Below are positions 7,519 through 15,958 of a stretch of 64,000 nucleotides of DNA, piece after piece. Positions within the stretch are counted from its first letter, which is position 1; each line of letters starts with the position of its first letter. A program made the position numbers and the translations under genes. The DNA is from Bacillus sp. B1-b2. GTDB taxonomy: Bacteria > Bacillota > Bacilli > Bacillales > Cytobacillaceae. The stretch covers positions 62,001 to 126,000 of the forward strand of contig NZ_WEHU01000007.1 in assembly GCF_009183415.1 (NCBI RefSeq). Direction: 5' to 3'. The notes below the pieces were generated by a model, which did not search any database, had not been told where the DNA came from, and saw only the letters and a list, made by a program, of their open reading frames with translations.

Positions 7519-7782
7519 CTATCTACTTCTTACAAGCAGATTGACAGCTTCTTTTAATAGTTCTTCTGTATTTTTCTCACCAATTTCTTCGGCGTTACGA
7601 ACACATTCCACTAAATTTGAACTGACGACAACTCCAATCGTCCGATCAATCGCTGTTCTTGCTGCAGACAACTGAGTAATAACATCTTTGCAGTCTTTAT
7701 TTTCTTCCATCATTCTCAAAATTCCTCTAAGTTGTCCTTCAATGCGCTTTACTCTGTTTTTCATTTGGTCGTTGTATTCCAT
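7519..7782 (-). CDS. cstR: CstR-like persulfide-sensing repressor (CsoR family)
   Basis: 87-residue all-helical CsoR/RcnR-family DNA-binding protein: VKRIEGQLRGILRMMEE at the start, Cys31 (KDCKDV) and Cys60 (SSNLVEC). Copper-sensing CsoR proteins have histidine four residues before the second cysteine; here it is asparagine, and the cysteine positions 31 and 60 are those of S. aureus CstR, which senses persulfides by forming polysulfide cross-links. The GGGTA palindromes nearby are the expected operator class. It sits 12 nt downstream of the rhodanese-like gene at 7795 and probably represses its own operon. Confidence 0.88.
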   Translation of the reverse strand: MEYNDQMKNRVKRIEGQLRGILRMMEENKDCKDVITQLSAARTAIDRTIGVVVSSNLVECVRNAEEIGEKNTEELLKEAVNLLVRSR

Positions 7783-7794
7783 CTGTTTTCCCCC

Positions 7795-8166
7795 TTAACA
7801 ATAACTTTCTTTATTTAATTGATTTTCCTTTAATACTGTTTGTGTTTGATTTGTAATTAAATAGCCAACGACCTTAAAATCTCTTTTGCGTAAGAAACGA
7901 ATCGCTAGATTCCTTTCAAGGCGGTTTGATGCCACTACAATCAAGTCACTTTTTGGGATTTCTGAATAAAACCTATTAAGGTATGCCACTGGAACATTGA
8001 TGGCTCTTTCTATTGGGCTGTTATGAGACTCAATATAATCTCTTACATCTACGACTATTGATGTTCCCATATCAACGTGATTAGTTATATTTTCAACCCT
8101 AAAAACGGGAAAATGTCTTTTAAAAAGAGCAACAATAATGGCACTCATTATTATAGCAACTATCAT
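7795..8166 (-). CDS. rhodanese-like protein without catalytic cysteine
   Basis: 123 residues: N-terminal membrane helix (MIVAIIMSAIIVALF) then a rhodanese-like domain (STSIVVDVRDYIE, later NVPVAYLNRF). Where active members read VVC-x-x-G-x-R-S it reads VVASNRLERN, so the catalytic cysteine is missing. It is probably a pseudo-rhodanese with a binding or sensing role, perhaps for the repressor gene that follows 12 nt later. The CstR-type site at 8215 is directly upstream. Confidence 0.8.
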   Translation of the reverse strand: MIVAIIMSAIIVALFKRHFPVFRVENITNHVDMGTSIVVDVRDYIESHNSPIERAINVPVAYLNRFYSEIPKSDLIVVASNRLERNLAIRFLRKRDFKVVGYLITNQTQTVLKENQLNKESYC

Positions 8167-8214
8167 ATGCTGTCTCCTTTACTAATAAAAAAAGGAATGT
8201 CTTACAACGTTTAT

Positions 8215-8236
8215 ATTATACCCATTAGGGTATATT
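8215..8236. promoter_or_regulatory. CstR-type operator candidate
   Basis: TATACCCATTAGGGTATA core, the best palindrome of the set, 50 bp upstream of the pseudo-rhodanese/CstR operon. It suggests autoregulation. Confidence 0.65.
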
Positions 8237-8262
8237 GTCAATACCTTTAAATTTATTTCTTT

Positions 8263-9066
8263 TTAACTTTGTAAGAATAATTTTGATTTATCAGATACCC
8301 TTCTTTTATTTGTGGATATATACCATTGATAACAAAAAATGAAGATTAGAAATATATCGATCACATCTCCACCATAATACATTAGCACTCCACCCATCTC
8401 GGCTTGGGAAATTGGTACACTCTTTGGGGGATGGGCATAAATATACTTTGATAGAATACCGTGGATGCCTGAGGCGATTATTAAAACAATAGAACGATAG
8501 AGGAAACTTGTTCTATGGGCAACTGGATCAATATAGATCATGGATACTGTAAAAAGGTATCCTGCTATGAATACATGAACGTGTATAAAGACATAAAGAT
8601 ATAAATTCCCGTGCATTTGTGCGTATAAGTCCGTTGTATAGAGTACCCATAGTCCTCCAATATTTAGAAGCGATGCGATAAAAGGATCACTTACAATGCG
8701 GACCGGGTAACTTTTTAATATCTGTGTAAACCGTCGTGCTAATTTCACAGACAGAGTTCTTAAAAAAAGCGTCATCGGTGCAGAAAGCGCAATAAGTAGA
8801 GGTCCTAACATCCCAAGAAATAAATGACCTAGCATGTGTATTTTAAGATCCATATGGGCTTGTTCAGCTACCGGTCCCACTACAGCAAGTGCTACAAACA
8901 GAACCCCTAAAAGCCAAGATAACGTTCGGTATGGCGACCATTTTTTATGCTTTCGATTGGATAAAACAACTCCCATTATATAAAGAATAATCATTAACAC
9001 AAATACCAAAATGAAGAAATAATCTAAATAACTATAACCGGAACTATCAATGTGATTGTGATCCAC
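8263..9066 (-). CDS. CtaG-family caa3 oxidase assembly-like membrane protein
   Basis: 267 residues with about seven membrane helices. The pattern HMLGHLFLGMLGPLLIALSAPMT and the late histidine-rich HVHVFIAGYLF are typical of the Bacillus CtaG family, linked to copper delivery to caa3 oxidase. CtaG-like proteins are also often found on plasmids beside metal or sulfur genes. Its start overlaps the DUF2243 gene end by 20 nt, so translation is coupled. Role here is unclear. Confidence 0.82.
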   Translation of the reverse strand: MDHNHIDSSGYSYLDYFFILVFVLMIILYIMGVVLSNRKHKKWSPYRTLSWLLGVLFVALAVVGPVAEQAHMDLKIHMLGHLFLGMLGPLLIALSAPMTLFLRTLSVKLARRFTQILKSYPVRIVSDPFIASLLNIGGLWVLYTTDLYAQMHGNLYLYVFIHVHVFIAGYLFTVSMIYIDPVAHRTSFLYRSIVLIIASGIHGILSKYIYAHPPKSVPISQAEMGGVLMYYGGDVIDIFLIFIFCYQWYISTNKRRVSDKSKLFLQS

Positions 9067-9550
9067 TAAGAATTTCCTCCCCTTGGGATAATTGCTTTCT
9101 TGTGCGAAATACGAGAATCACCCCAACAATAATGAGTGCTACAGCAACTAAATTCCACACTAAGTCGTAAGGAAGTATTTCTACATTGTAACGAATCTGA
9201 TGTATTCTCATGAACTTGTGTTGGATGATACCATCATACAAATTAAAGCCTCCAGCCCCAAGCAATATTCCTCCCCACCATCTTGCAAGCCAAAAAGCAT
9301 TTCTGCGGCGAAGGTCTGCAAACATAAAAGCTGAAAAGATGGTCGCAAACCAACTAAAAGCATGAAACAGACCATCCGAAACTAGTCCAATATCAGTTGT
9401 TGATTTATCATAGAAGTGATGCCAGTGTAGTAGTTGATGAAAAACCGTTTCATCAATAAAAGCTACAAGACCAAGCCCAAATAAAAAGCCACCAAATAAA
9501 TTGCGATTCGCAAAAATAAACTTTTGTTTTGAGTTTTTAATAATATTCAT
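9047..9550 (-). CDS. DUF2243 membrane protein
   Basis: About 168 residues from ATG at 9550 (AGGAGG 8 nt upstream). Four membrane helices with conserved histidines (HQLLHWHHFYD, LFHAFSWF, GGFNLYDGIIQHKFMRIHQIR), the DUF2243 signature. DUF2243 and CtaG genes are commonly adjacent. The histidines suggest metal or haem binding, but no function is established. Confidence 0.85.
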   Translation of the reverse strand: MNIIKNSKQKFIFANRNLFGGFLFGLGLVAFIDETVFHQLLHWHHFYDKSTTDIGLVSDGLFHAFSWFATIFSAFMFADLRRRNAFWLARWWGGILLGAGGFNLYDGIIQHKFMRIHQIRYNVEILPYDLVWNLVAVALIIVGVILVFRTRKQLSQGEEILSGSQSH

Positions 9551-9700
9551 CCATTTCCCTCCTATATGTTCATATTTAATTATTTTGTCCATTCAACCAT
9601 TACTTTTAAACAATAGGTGATGAAGAAGGATTTTGATTCTGTTTTCATAATAAAAGAACACTCATAAAGTCACGAGTGTTCTATAAAAAATAACCCAATA

Positions 9701-10102
9701 TCAGCTTTTATTTAGTATCTTCTTTAATGCTTCCTTCTCTTCAAATATTTCTGTTGCAGTCCTAACGCCAAGTCTCCTTATCAGTGGTAATGGAGGACAC
9801 CACCCCTGTAAAGAATGTTGGATCATAAATACACTTGTTATTCCTGACAATGCCATCCATTTTTTATTGCTTAATAATCCAAGTAAAGATGATATCAATA
9901 CAATTGATGCAAAGTTAAGTTCTAAAACTCTTTCGGTATCCCATTCATAATTTAATTCTTTAATACGTTTATCTATTTCTTTTTCAGTTTTCCCGTAGTA
10001 ATTGTTGATATTATGTGCAGTTTTTCGTTCTATATCATTATTGATTCTATCATCTGTGTTTAACTTTACTTTAGTCGTAGTTGGTGGAAATAGATCTCTC
10101 AT
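9701..10102 (-). CDS. DUF2892-domain membrane protein
   Basis: 133 residues: a polar N-terminal half (about 1-55) followed by two membrane helices and the DUF2892 pattern ending in GWCPPLPLIRRLGVRTATE. The YgaP-type domain often accompanies rhodaneses. The N-terminal extension with a NINNYYGKTEKEIDKRI segment is not part of the usual domain. A short gap with a GGGTATA half-site separates it from the rightward gene at 10214. Confidence 0.8.
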   Translation of the reverse strand: MRDLFPPTTTKVKLNTDDRINNDIERKTAHNINNYYGKTEKEIDKRIKELNYEWDTERVLELNFASIVLISSLLGLLSNKKWMALSGITSVFMIQHSLQGWCPPLPLIRRLGVRTATEIFEEKEALKKILNKS

Positions 10103-10213
10103 ACATTCCCATCCTCTCGTTGATTGGTATATAAACCCATTGAGTTTTTTAAATAAATCTTCTACAATACCTAGTATAACAATAGGAATTAATGGGTATA
10201 GGAGGAACCTAAT

Positions 10214-10393
10214 ATGAAACGTTTTTTCAAATCTTTTTTCAATGAAAAATGCCCTACTTGTAATAAAAATTTAGTCAGCGATAAAACGAACTCATTACTC
10301 TCAATTGTAATCAAATCATGTCCAGATAATCATTTTCAAAAGGAATATCATCCTGCACTTGAGACATACGTTGAAAGTAATAAGGTCTCTTAA
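10214..10393 (+). CDS. small CxxC protein
   Basis: 59 residues from ATG at 10214, with GGAGGA 8 nt upstream. It has CPTCNKNL near the N-terminus and a third cysteine at SCPDNHF, so it may be a small zinc-ribbon-like or metal-binding protein. It is the only rightward gene in this island and its stop overlaps the end of the convergent TauE gene by 4 nt. I do not recognise the family. Confidence 0.6.
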   Translation: MKRFFKSFFNEKCPTCNKNLVSDKTNSLLSIVIKSCPDNHFQKEYHPALETYVESNKVS

Positions 10394-11169
10394 AATAAAA
10401 TATCAGACCAAATTTTAATTGAAGTAGCTAATATGAGTAATGCCAAAATCCATTGTAGGATTTTGGTATTTATTTTTTTACCAAAATTAGCACCAAGTGG
10501 CGAAGCGATTAGGCTTGCTACAACCATGATTAACGCTGGATAATATTCGACTTGACCTGTTGTAATTTTCCCAACAGTTGCACCAATAGACGAGATAAAC
10601 GTAATAGCTAAAGAGGTCGCTATCGTCATTCTAGTTGGAATTTTCAGCACTACGAGCATGATAGGAACTAAAATGAACGCACCAGCAGCACCAACAATTC
10701 CCGCACCCACCCCAACAATTAATGCAAGAACAGCTGCGAGCCATTTATTAAACTTCACCTGATCATGTGGGATCTCATCGATTCCTTTTTTAGGTAAGAA
10801 CATCATCACAACGGCGATTAAAGCTAGAATTCCATATACAATGTTAATTCCACTTTCGGTCATGAGCTTTGAGCCATATCCACCAATAAAACTACCAATT
10901 AATATGGCAACACCCATGTATATAATTAACGTTTTATTCAAGTACCCTCCTTTTCTATAAGCCCATACTCCCCCTATTGTGGCGAAAAAAACTTGTACGG
11001 CGCTAATTCCAGATACCTCATGTGCACTAAATGCAGCTAATCCAAACAGTGGTGGAATGTATAAAAGCATGGGATATTTAATAATCGATCCACCAATTCC
11101 TACCATTCCGGATATGAAGGATCCAATAAAACCGATAAGGAATATAACCACGATAAATCCAATATCCAC
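10390..11169 (-). CDS. TauE/SafE-family sulfur-anion exporter, copy 2
   Basis: 259 residues, same eight-helix TauE/SafE layout and nearly the same sequence as the protein at 2642 ([20 protein letters not shown] is identical). It ends the second copy of the TusA-dioxygenase-exporter block, confirming that the block duplicated as a unit. Confidence 0.88.
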   Translation of the reverse strand: MDIGFIVVIFLIGFIGSFISGMVGIGGSIIKYPMLLYIPPLFGLAAFSAHEVSGISAVQVFFATIGGVWAYRKGGYLNKTLIIYMGVAILIGSFIGGYGSKLMTESGINIVYGILALIAVVMMFLPKKGIDEIPHDQVKFNKWLAAVLALIVGVGAGIVGAAGAFILVPIMLVVLKIPTRMTIATSLAITFISSIGATVGKITTGQVEYYPALIMVVASLIASPLGANFGKKINTKILQWILALLILATSIKIWSDILF

Positions 11170-11229
11170 TTTCTTTTTCCTCCAATCAAAGGGGGAGGGT
11201 AACCGTTTAAAGGTACCTTCCCCTAAATT

Positions 11230-11457
11230 CTATCCTTTTTTTAACCAGAACTTATAAACACCATTTTCTTCTTCATCTTTTAGCAATTCGTGTCCACCCG
11301 ATTGTGCCCATGCAGTCAAGTCATTTTTTGCCCCTTTATCTGTTGCATGAATCTCAAGGATCTCTCCTGAACTTAATGAATCCATTTCCTTTTTTGTTTT
11401 TACAATTGGCATTGGACAAGCTAGCCCTTTTGCATCTAATACTTTTGTTGCTTCCAT
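11230..11457 (-). CDS. TusA-like sulfur carrier, copy 2
   Basis: 75 residues starting MEATKVLDAKGLACPMP; differs from copy 1 at few positions. CPMP cysteine is the sulfur carrier site. It lies 11 nt downstream of the second dioxygenase gene. Confidence 0.9.
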   Translation of the reverse strand: MEATKVLDAKGLACPMPIVKTKKEMDSLSSGEILEIHATDKGAKNDLTAWAQSGGHELLKDEEENGVYKFWLKKG

Positions 11458-11468
11458 CTCTTTTCCTC

Positions 11469-12605
11469 CTATCTCACTGCACAGCGATTTGGTCCAATTT
11501 CCATTTCCCTTTGTTGTTCTTCTTCTGGTTTGATTTTACCCATATTTGTCTCACGAATTTCTTGGTATGAATTCGGCTGTGGCGGAAGATTTTCTGTCAC
11601 CGTTTTTCTGAATTCAGCTTCATCATTAATATTTAATCCATGATTTTGTTGATAAAGTACACCAAGTTTTTCTGAAATACTTCCATCATCATTCATTTCG
11701 TTAATTCCCATGTAATGGGCAGGTAAGACTAGAAGATTATCAGCTAGCTCTTTGTAACGTTGATAAAGGGTATTTCTTAAATCTCCTACCCAGTCTTCAG
11801 CTTTACCAGCTAGATCAGGGCGACCAATGGAATCAATAAATAAAATGTCACCTGTTAACAAATATTGATCATCAACGACAAAAGATGTACTACCAATGGT
11901 ATGCCCAGGAGAGTAAATGGCTTTTATGGTTGTCTGTCCAACCTTGTATTCATCGCCGTCATTAATTTGTGAGTAGTTAAATGTGACTTCTTTAGCATCC
12001 TTTGGTGGTAAATAATAGGTTGCACCATGTTTTTCAGCAAGTTCTCTACCACCAGAAATATGGTCAGCATGCAAATGAGTATCTAAAACGTGTGTTAACG
12101 TAATATTATGTTCCTTTATCATCTCTTCATATGGAGACAACATTCTGTTAGTATCAATTATTGCCCCTTTTCCGTCAGACTCAATTAAATAGGAAAGGCA
12201 GCCTTTTCCAATCCGTACAAATTGAAAGATGCTTCCTCCATTTTTCAAATCACCAATCTTTATTGGCTCAAGGTGTTCACTCCAAGCCTTCATTCCGCCT
12301 TCTACTGAGTAAACATCTGTAAACCCCTGTTCCATTATTTGTTCGGCGACAAATTCTGATGCACCACCTTTAGCACAAATGACATAAATTTCTTTGCTCT
12401 TTGGTAGTTTATCTAATATTGAATCGACTCCTTCTAATAATTCAACGTAAGGAGAATTGATTACCTCTATATTGCGCCCTTCTATTTTCCAATCGTCAAA
12501 ATCGCTGGTATTACGGGTATCAAGGATGAAAAGGTCTTCATGATTAATGACTTTCTGGGCTAAATCTTTAACAGATATTGTTTTCAGAGCTGTTGTTGTT
12601 CCCAT
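11469..12605 (-). CDS. rhodanese-persulfide dioxygenase fusion (CstB-like), copy 2
   Basis: 378 residues with the same architecture as the protein at 3725: rhodanese domain with loop CAKGGA (Cys78), then the dioxygenase with [36 protein letters not shown] and a RCAVR end. Sequence is diverged from copy 1 in the rhodanese half more than in the metal site. It would oxidise persulfides to sulfite in the cytoplasm. Confidence 0.9.
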   Translation of the reverse strand: MGTTTALKTISVKDLAQKVINHEDLFILDTRNTSDFDDWKIEGRNIEVINSPYVELLEGVDSILDKLPKSKEIYVICAKGGASEFVAEQIMEQGFTDVYSVEGGMKAWSEHLEPIKIGDLKNGGSIFQFVRIGKGCLSYLIESDGKGAIIDTNRMLSPYEEMIKEHNITLTHVLDTHLHADHISGGRELAEKHGATYYLPPKDAKEVTFNYSQINDGDEYKVGQTTIKAIYSPGHTIGSTSFVVDDQYLLTGDILFIDSIGRPDLAGKAEDWVGDLRNTLYQRYKELADNLLVLPAHYMGINEMNDDGSISEKLGVLYQQNHGLNINDEAEFRKTVTENLPPQPNSYQEIRETNMGKIKPEEEQQREMEIGPNRCAVR

Positions 12606-12618
12606 GTGTCTCCTCCTT

Positions 12619-12858
12619 TTACTTTTCTAAAAGTTGAGTAATCGTTTCCGGATCATACCCTAAAACCCACTCACCACTAATTTCAATTTGAGGGACTCCC
12701 ATCTGACCTGTTGTTTCAACCAATTTATCTCCTGCTGCAGGATCTTCTTGCACATTTACTTCTTTAAATGCGACACCTTGCTCATTTAAAAAGTTTTTTA
12801 CCATTACACAATAGGGACAAGTGTTTGTGGTATAGACAGTAACATTCTTATTCATCAT
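12619..12858 (-). CDS. glutaredoxin-like CPYC protein, copy 2
   Basis: 79 residues; [19 protein letters not shown] and [17 protein letters not shown] mirror copy 1. Two adjacent ATG codons at the start leave a one-residue ambiguity. It lies 11 nt from the DsrE gene. Confidence 0.88.
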   Translation of the reverse strand: MMNKNVTVYTTNTCPYCVMVKNFLNEQGVAFKEVNVQEDPAAGDKLVETTGQMGVPQIEISGEWVLGYDPETITQLLEK

Positions 12859-12869
12859 TCTTCACTCCT

Positions 12870-13259
12870 TTAGAACGTTAGCGTTACGTCAGCATCTTTA
12901 GCAAACGCTAAAAAGGTAACTGCACCGCCAACATCAATCCCTTCTACAAAATGCTCTTTTTCTAAACTCATAACATCCATTGTCATTTGGCACGCAATCA
13001 TTTTCACACCCATCTCACTCGCCATTGCAACAAGCTCTTCAACTGGTGGAACATTCGCTTTTTTAAATCCTTCTTGATAATGTTCTGTTCCTGTAGGCAT
13101 TGGCAAATTTTTATGACCTTCTTTATGAATGAGATTTAAGCCTTCAAATGTAAAAAAGATTCCCACTTCAGCATCAGTAGCAGCTGCAGCCGTTGCAATA
13201 TTGAATACTTTATAGGCATCAAACATCCCACCGTTTGAGGCAATGATAGCTACTTTCAT
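12870..13259 (-). CDS. DsrE-like sulfur carrier, copy 2
   Basis: 129 residues, close paralogue of the protein at 4905. The carrier cysteine is in IACQMTMDVM. Gene order around it (TusA-rhodanese, DsrE, glutaredoxin, dioxygenase) differs from copy 1, where glutaredoxin precedes DsrE, so the block was rearranged after or during duplication. Confidence 0.85.
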   Translation of the reverse strand: MKVAIIASNGGMFDAYKVFNIATAAAATDAEVGIFFTFEGLNLIHKEGHKNLPMPTGTEHYQEGFKKANVPPVEELVAMASEMGVKMIACQMTMDVMSLEKEHFVEGIDVGGAVTFLAFAKDADVTLTF

Positions 13260-13275
13260 TATTATTCCTCCTTGT

Positions 13276-13848
13276 TTAATGATTTTTATCGATAGGTCCT
13301 GTCCAGTCTTTCATTCCAGGAACTACATTTTTAACGTTGTTAAAGCCTTTTTCGGTTAACTTTTGTGCAGCAAAATCACTACGACTACCCGTTCTACAAA
13401 TGACATGTAGATTGTCTACATTGTTAAGTTCCTCAAACCGATTTTCTAATTCACCAAGTGGGATATTAATAGCACCCGGTACATGACCGAATGCATATTC
13501 AGCCGGTTCTCTCACATCTAAAACAGTTATTTTTTCATTTCCATCTAATTTCTTTAATAATTCATCTAAATGAACCACATCCGGATGTTTTGCTTCAGGT
13601 TTTTCTTCTTCTGAACGAACTTTTCGAAGATAATGTTTTAAGGTCTCTCCCTCTTCTACAGTTCCTAAATACTGATGACCGGTACTAGAAGCCCAAGCCT
13701 TTAAATCAGCTGTTGAACCTTTATCGGTAGCTTGAATTTCCATCACTTCACCTGGTTCAAGGGTGTTCATTTCTTTTTTTGTTTTTACAATTGGCATCGG
13801 GCAAGCCAGTCCCTTTGCATCTAACACCCTATTAACTGTAACTTCCAT
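13276..13848 (-). CDS. TusA-rhodanese fusion, copy 2
   Basis: 190 residues: TusA domain with GLACPMPIVKTKKE, linker, rhodanese domain with VICRTGSRSD. Same fusion as the protein at 5560. It is 20 nt downstream of the rhodanese at 13869. Confidence 0.9.
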   Translation of the reverse strand: MEVTVNRVLDAKGLACPMPIVKTKKEMNTLEPGEVMEIQATDKGSTADLKAWASSTGHQYLGTVEEGETLKHYLRKVRSEEEKPEAKHPDVVHLDELLKKLDGNEKITVLDVREPAEYAFGHVPGAINIPLGELENRFEELNNVDNLHVICRTGSRSDFAAQKLTEKGFNNVKNVVPGMKDWTGPIDKNH

Positions 13849-13868
13849 TGAGATTCCTCCTTCTTGGG

Positions 13869-14189
13869 TTACGGTTTTTCGACTTCATCTTCCCAATTAA
13901 GCATTCCACCAACCATATTTTTCACTTTATACCCCTTATCTTGCAAAAATTCAGCAGCCATTCCACTCCGATTCCCCGATTGGCATACCATAAAATGCTC
14001 CTTGTCTTTGTCAATTTCATGTAATCGATTTTCAAGCTCTCCTAAAGGAATATGGTAAGCACCTGGGATTCTCCCTTGTGCAACTTCTTCATGTTCACGA
14101 ACATCGATAATACTTTGTGCTTTTCCTTGCCTTACTTTTTCAGATACTTCTTTTGGTAAAATCTCAGCAACTTTTGACTTAGTATTCAT
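13869..14189 (-). CDS. single-domain rhodanese
   Basis: 106 residues from ATG at 14189 (AAGGAG 7 nt upstream). One rhodanese domain with IIDVREHEE and the active loop CQSGNRS. It is the counterpart of the protein at 6196 and the first gene of the second leftward block. Confidence 0.88.
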   Translation of the reverse strand: MNTKSKVAEILPKEVSEKVRQGKAQSIIDVREHEEVAQGRIPGAYHIPLGELENRLHEIDKDKEHFMVCQSGNRSGMAAEFLQDKGYKVKNMVGGMLNWEDEVEKP

Positions 14190-14382
14190 TTCGTCACTCC
14201 TTATGTTGAAGTAATACAAGTCATACTTAGAATTCTCTTTTATCGGTTAAATATGTTTATTTGCCACGTCCATATAAATCCAAAATAAGCTTCTAATTGT
14301 AACTTTTATCACACTAATTGATTTTAGTAATGTTAATATCACAATACTAACAGGGGTATAAAGTTGAACTGGAGTGATTAAA

Positions 14383-14430
14383 ATGAATAAAAAAATAATA
14401 ATAGTAGGTGGAGTTTTAGGTGGAGTTTAA
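14383..14430 (+). other. very short frame with ribosome site, possible gene remnant
   Basis: ATG at 14383 preceded by GGAG encodes MNKKIIIVGGVLGGV before TAA. The peptide resembles either the first residues of a flavin disulfide reductase or a membrane leader. After the stop another frame reads LFEILGGLTLGL. No larger gene can be built, so it may be a relic or a leader of the frameshifted gene at 14528. Confidence 0.25.
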
Positions 14431-14527
14431 TTTTGTTTGAAATATTAGGTGGATTAACCTTAGGGCTATAAAAGACATTTATTCGGGAAAGCAGTAAAAG
14501 TGAATGTCTAAACAAGGAGGAAAACAA

Positions 14528-14744
14528 ATGAAAATAAAAACAAATCAACGTGTCGTTGCCGTTTTAGCCTTACTCCTTCTTGCCGGATATGGTGGCATCG
14601 ATCATATGATGTACTCTGGTGGCATAAGCCCAAATATGTATGCTGGACATGATGGCAGTACCGGAAATGCAAGATGGCATGATAGAAATATTTCAAAGTC
14701 CTGAAATGATAGATACGATAAATAAAATAGTAAACGAAAAATAA
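14528..14744 (+). pseudogene. small secreted methionine/histidine-rich protein, frameshifted
   Basis: Start ATG 14528 with AAGGAGG upstream. The first frame gives a hydrophobic signal segment (VVAVLALLLLAGYGG) and DHMMYSGG, then turns into TGNARWHDRNISKS and stops at 14704. At about 14667 another frame continues plausibly as MQDGMIEIFQSPEMIDTINK and stops at 14744, right before a strong terminator. The second segment resembles the tail of methionine-rich extracytoplasmic proteins, so one indel around 14660 probably broke the gene. A sequencing error would give the same picture. Confidence 0.5.
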
Positions 14745-14750
14745 AAAAAA

Positions 14751-14787
14751 GGACGGCGATAGTTTTTTATCGTCGCCCGTTTTTTTC
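14751..14787 (+). terminator. Rho-independent terminator
   Basis: GC-rich stem GGACGGCGATAG with TATCGTCGCCC, followed by a run of seven T. It closes the rightward frameshifted gene. Confidence 0.75.
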
Positions 14788-14834
14788 AAAGTAGTTATAA
14801 AATATTTATTTCTTGACAGGCAAATTCACAGTTT

Positions 14835-15218
14835 CTATATACTTTTATTAATACAATTAATTAAACGATCCTCAATATCTTTTGCAAGCTTTATGATTTC
14901 ATCATTATTCACAAGCTTAATAAGTGCTGTTGGTCTAGGCATCCCTATCTTAGTTTGCCCATTGTCACTGTAAACAACAATTTTACATGGTAAAAAATAC
15001 CCCACTAATAAGTTTTCATTTAAAACTCTCTGAGCTTCATGTGGATTACAGACTTCTAAGACCTTATATTCCTGATTAAAATCTAGTCCCTTCTCTTGAA
15101 GTTTGTCTTTGATATCAAACATCCACAAAACGCCAAACTTCTCTTCTTTCAAATTAGTTTCTAAACTTGTTACTGCTTCATTAATACTCTTTTTTGTTTC
15201 AACGGTATAGTCAAACAT
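14835..15218 (-). CDS. DUF302-domain protein
   Basis: 127 residues with the DUF302 pattern: FDYTVETKKSINEAV at the start, FGVLWMFDIKDKLQEKG, EVCNPHEAQRVL, and a LLVGYFLPCKIVVY strand. DUF302 proteins are small soluble homodimers of unknown function often seen with sulfur and metal redox genes. It lies 12 nt downstream of the broken methyltransferase gene and is probably its operon partner. Confidence 0.85.
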   Translation of the reverse strand: MFDYTVETKKSINEAVTSLETNLKEEKFGVLWMFDIKDKLQEKGLDFNQEYKVLEVCNPHEAQRVLNENLLVGYFLPCKIVVYSDNGQTKIGMPRPTALIKLVNNDEIIKLAKDIEDRLINCINKSI

Positions 15219-15230
15219 TTTTTATCCTCC

Positions 15231-15822
15231 TTAAAATTTAATGTTTTTAGCAATTATTGCATAAATTGATTGATTTAAATGCACAAGTTTTGGATGAAAG
15301 CCGTTTTGTTCTAATAACTTTTTCATGGTTATAGACGGTACTTTCTGTTCTATTGAAGGTCCTATCTCTGATTCCACCGCTTCCCATTCTAACAATACAA
15401 ACATTCCACCTGGCTTTATAATCCTACGAATTTCTCCGAGTGCAGCTTTTATATCAGGCACTTCATGTATGACAAAAGCTATTAACGCTTTATCTATCTA
15501 CAATATTCTTTTCCAATTTTATATCCTCAAGATTACTTTCAACATACCTGATATTACTTATGTTCTCCTTTTCTGCACGTTCCATTAATAATTTCAACAT
15601 CCTGGGTTCAATATCTACAGCATAAACCATCTTAGATTTTTTCGTTAGTGAAAGTGTAAAATAGCCGTTACCCGCACCTAGATCAGCGACATTTTCAAAC
15701 TCTTCAAGTTCTAATAATTCCAATGCCTTATTGGGTGTTATAAGCTTTTTTCTCTTTGGATCAAAGAGCCTATATGCTCTATTTGGATCAGTTCGATGAG
15801 ACAGAATCATCCCCCCTTCCAT
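15231..15822 (-). pseudogene. class I SAM-dependent methyltransferase, frameshifted
   Basis: Two abutting frames together make one protein of about 195 residues. The first (15822-15490) has VADLGAGNGYFTLSL (SAM-binding motif I) and VYAVDIEPRML. The second continues with DKALIAFVIHEVPDIKAALGE and GGMFVLLEWE. At the junction the minus strand reads GTAGATAGATAAAGC; removing one GATA restores NIVDKALIA, so a 4-bp tandem duplication caused the frameshift. Intact relatives are UbiE/Methyltransf_11 enzymes often encoded near CstR or CsoR operators. A CstR-type palindrome precedes it. Confidence 0.8.
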
Positions 15823-15829
15823 TATATAC

Positions 15830-15850
15830 GTATACCCGTAATGGTATATA
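15830..15850. promoter_or_regulatory. CstR-type operator candidate
   Basis: GTATACCCGTAATGGTATATA upstream of the methyltransferase pseudogene, with TACCC/GGTA half-sites matching the set around the repressor gene. Confidence 0.5.
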
Positions 15851-15958
15851 TTAATTATAAAATGAGTAATAAGATACTACAAGCCTTAAGTTTGGTCTTT
15901 GTCGTACATTGAGTAGGATTTTTCAATAAATCTTTTATATTGATTCAATACTCTGTTC

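Noticed and set aside
14383..14430. Start of a CoA-disulfide reductase pseudogene
   Set aside because: Fifteen residues resemble such a start but no downstream homology was found in any frame, so it is listed only as a possible remnant.
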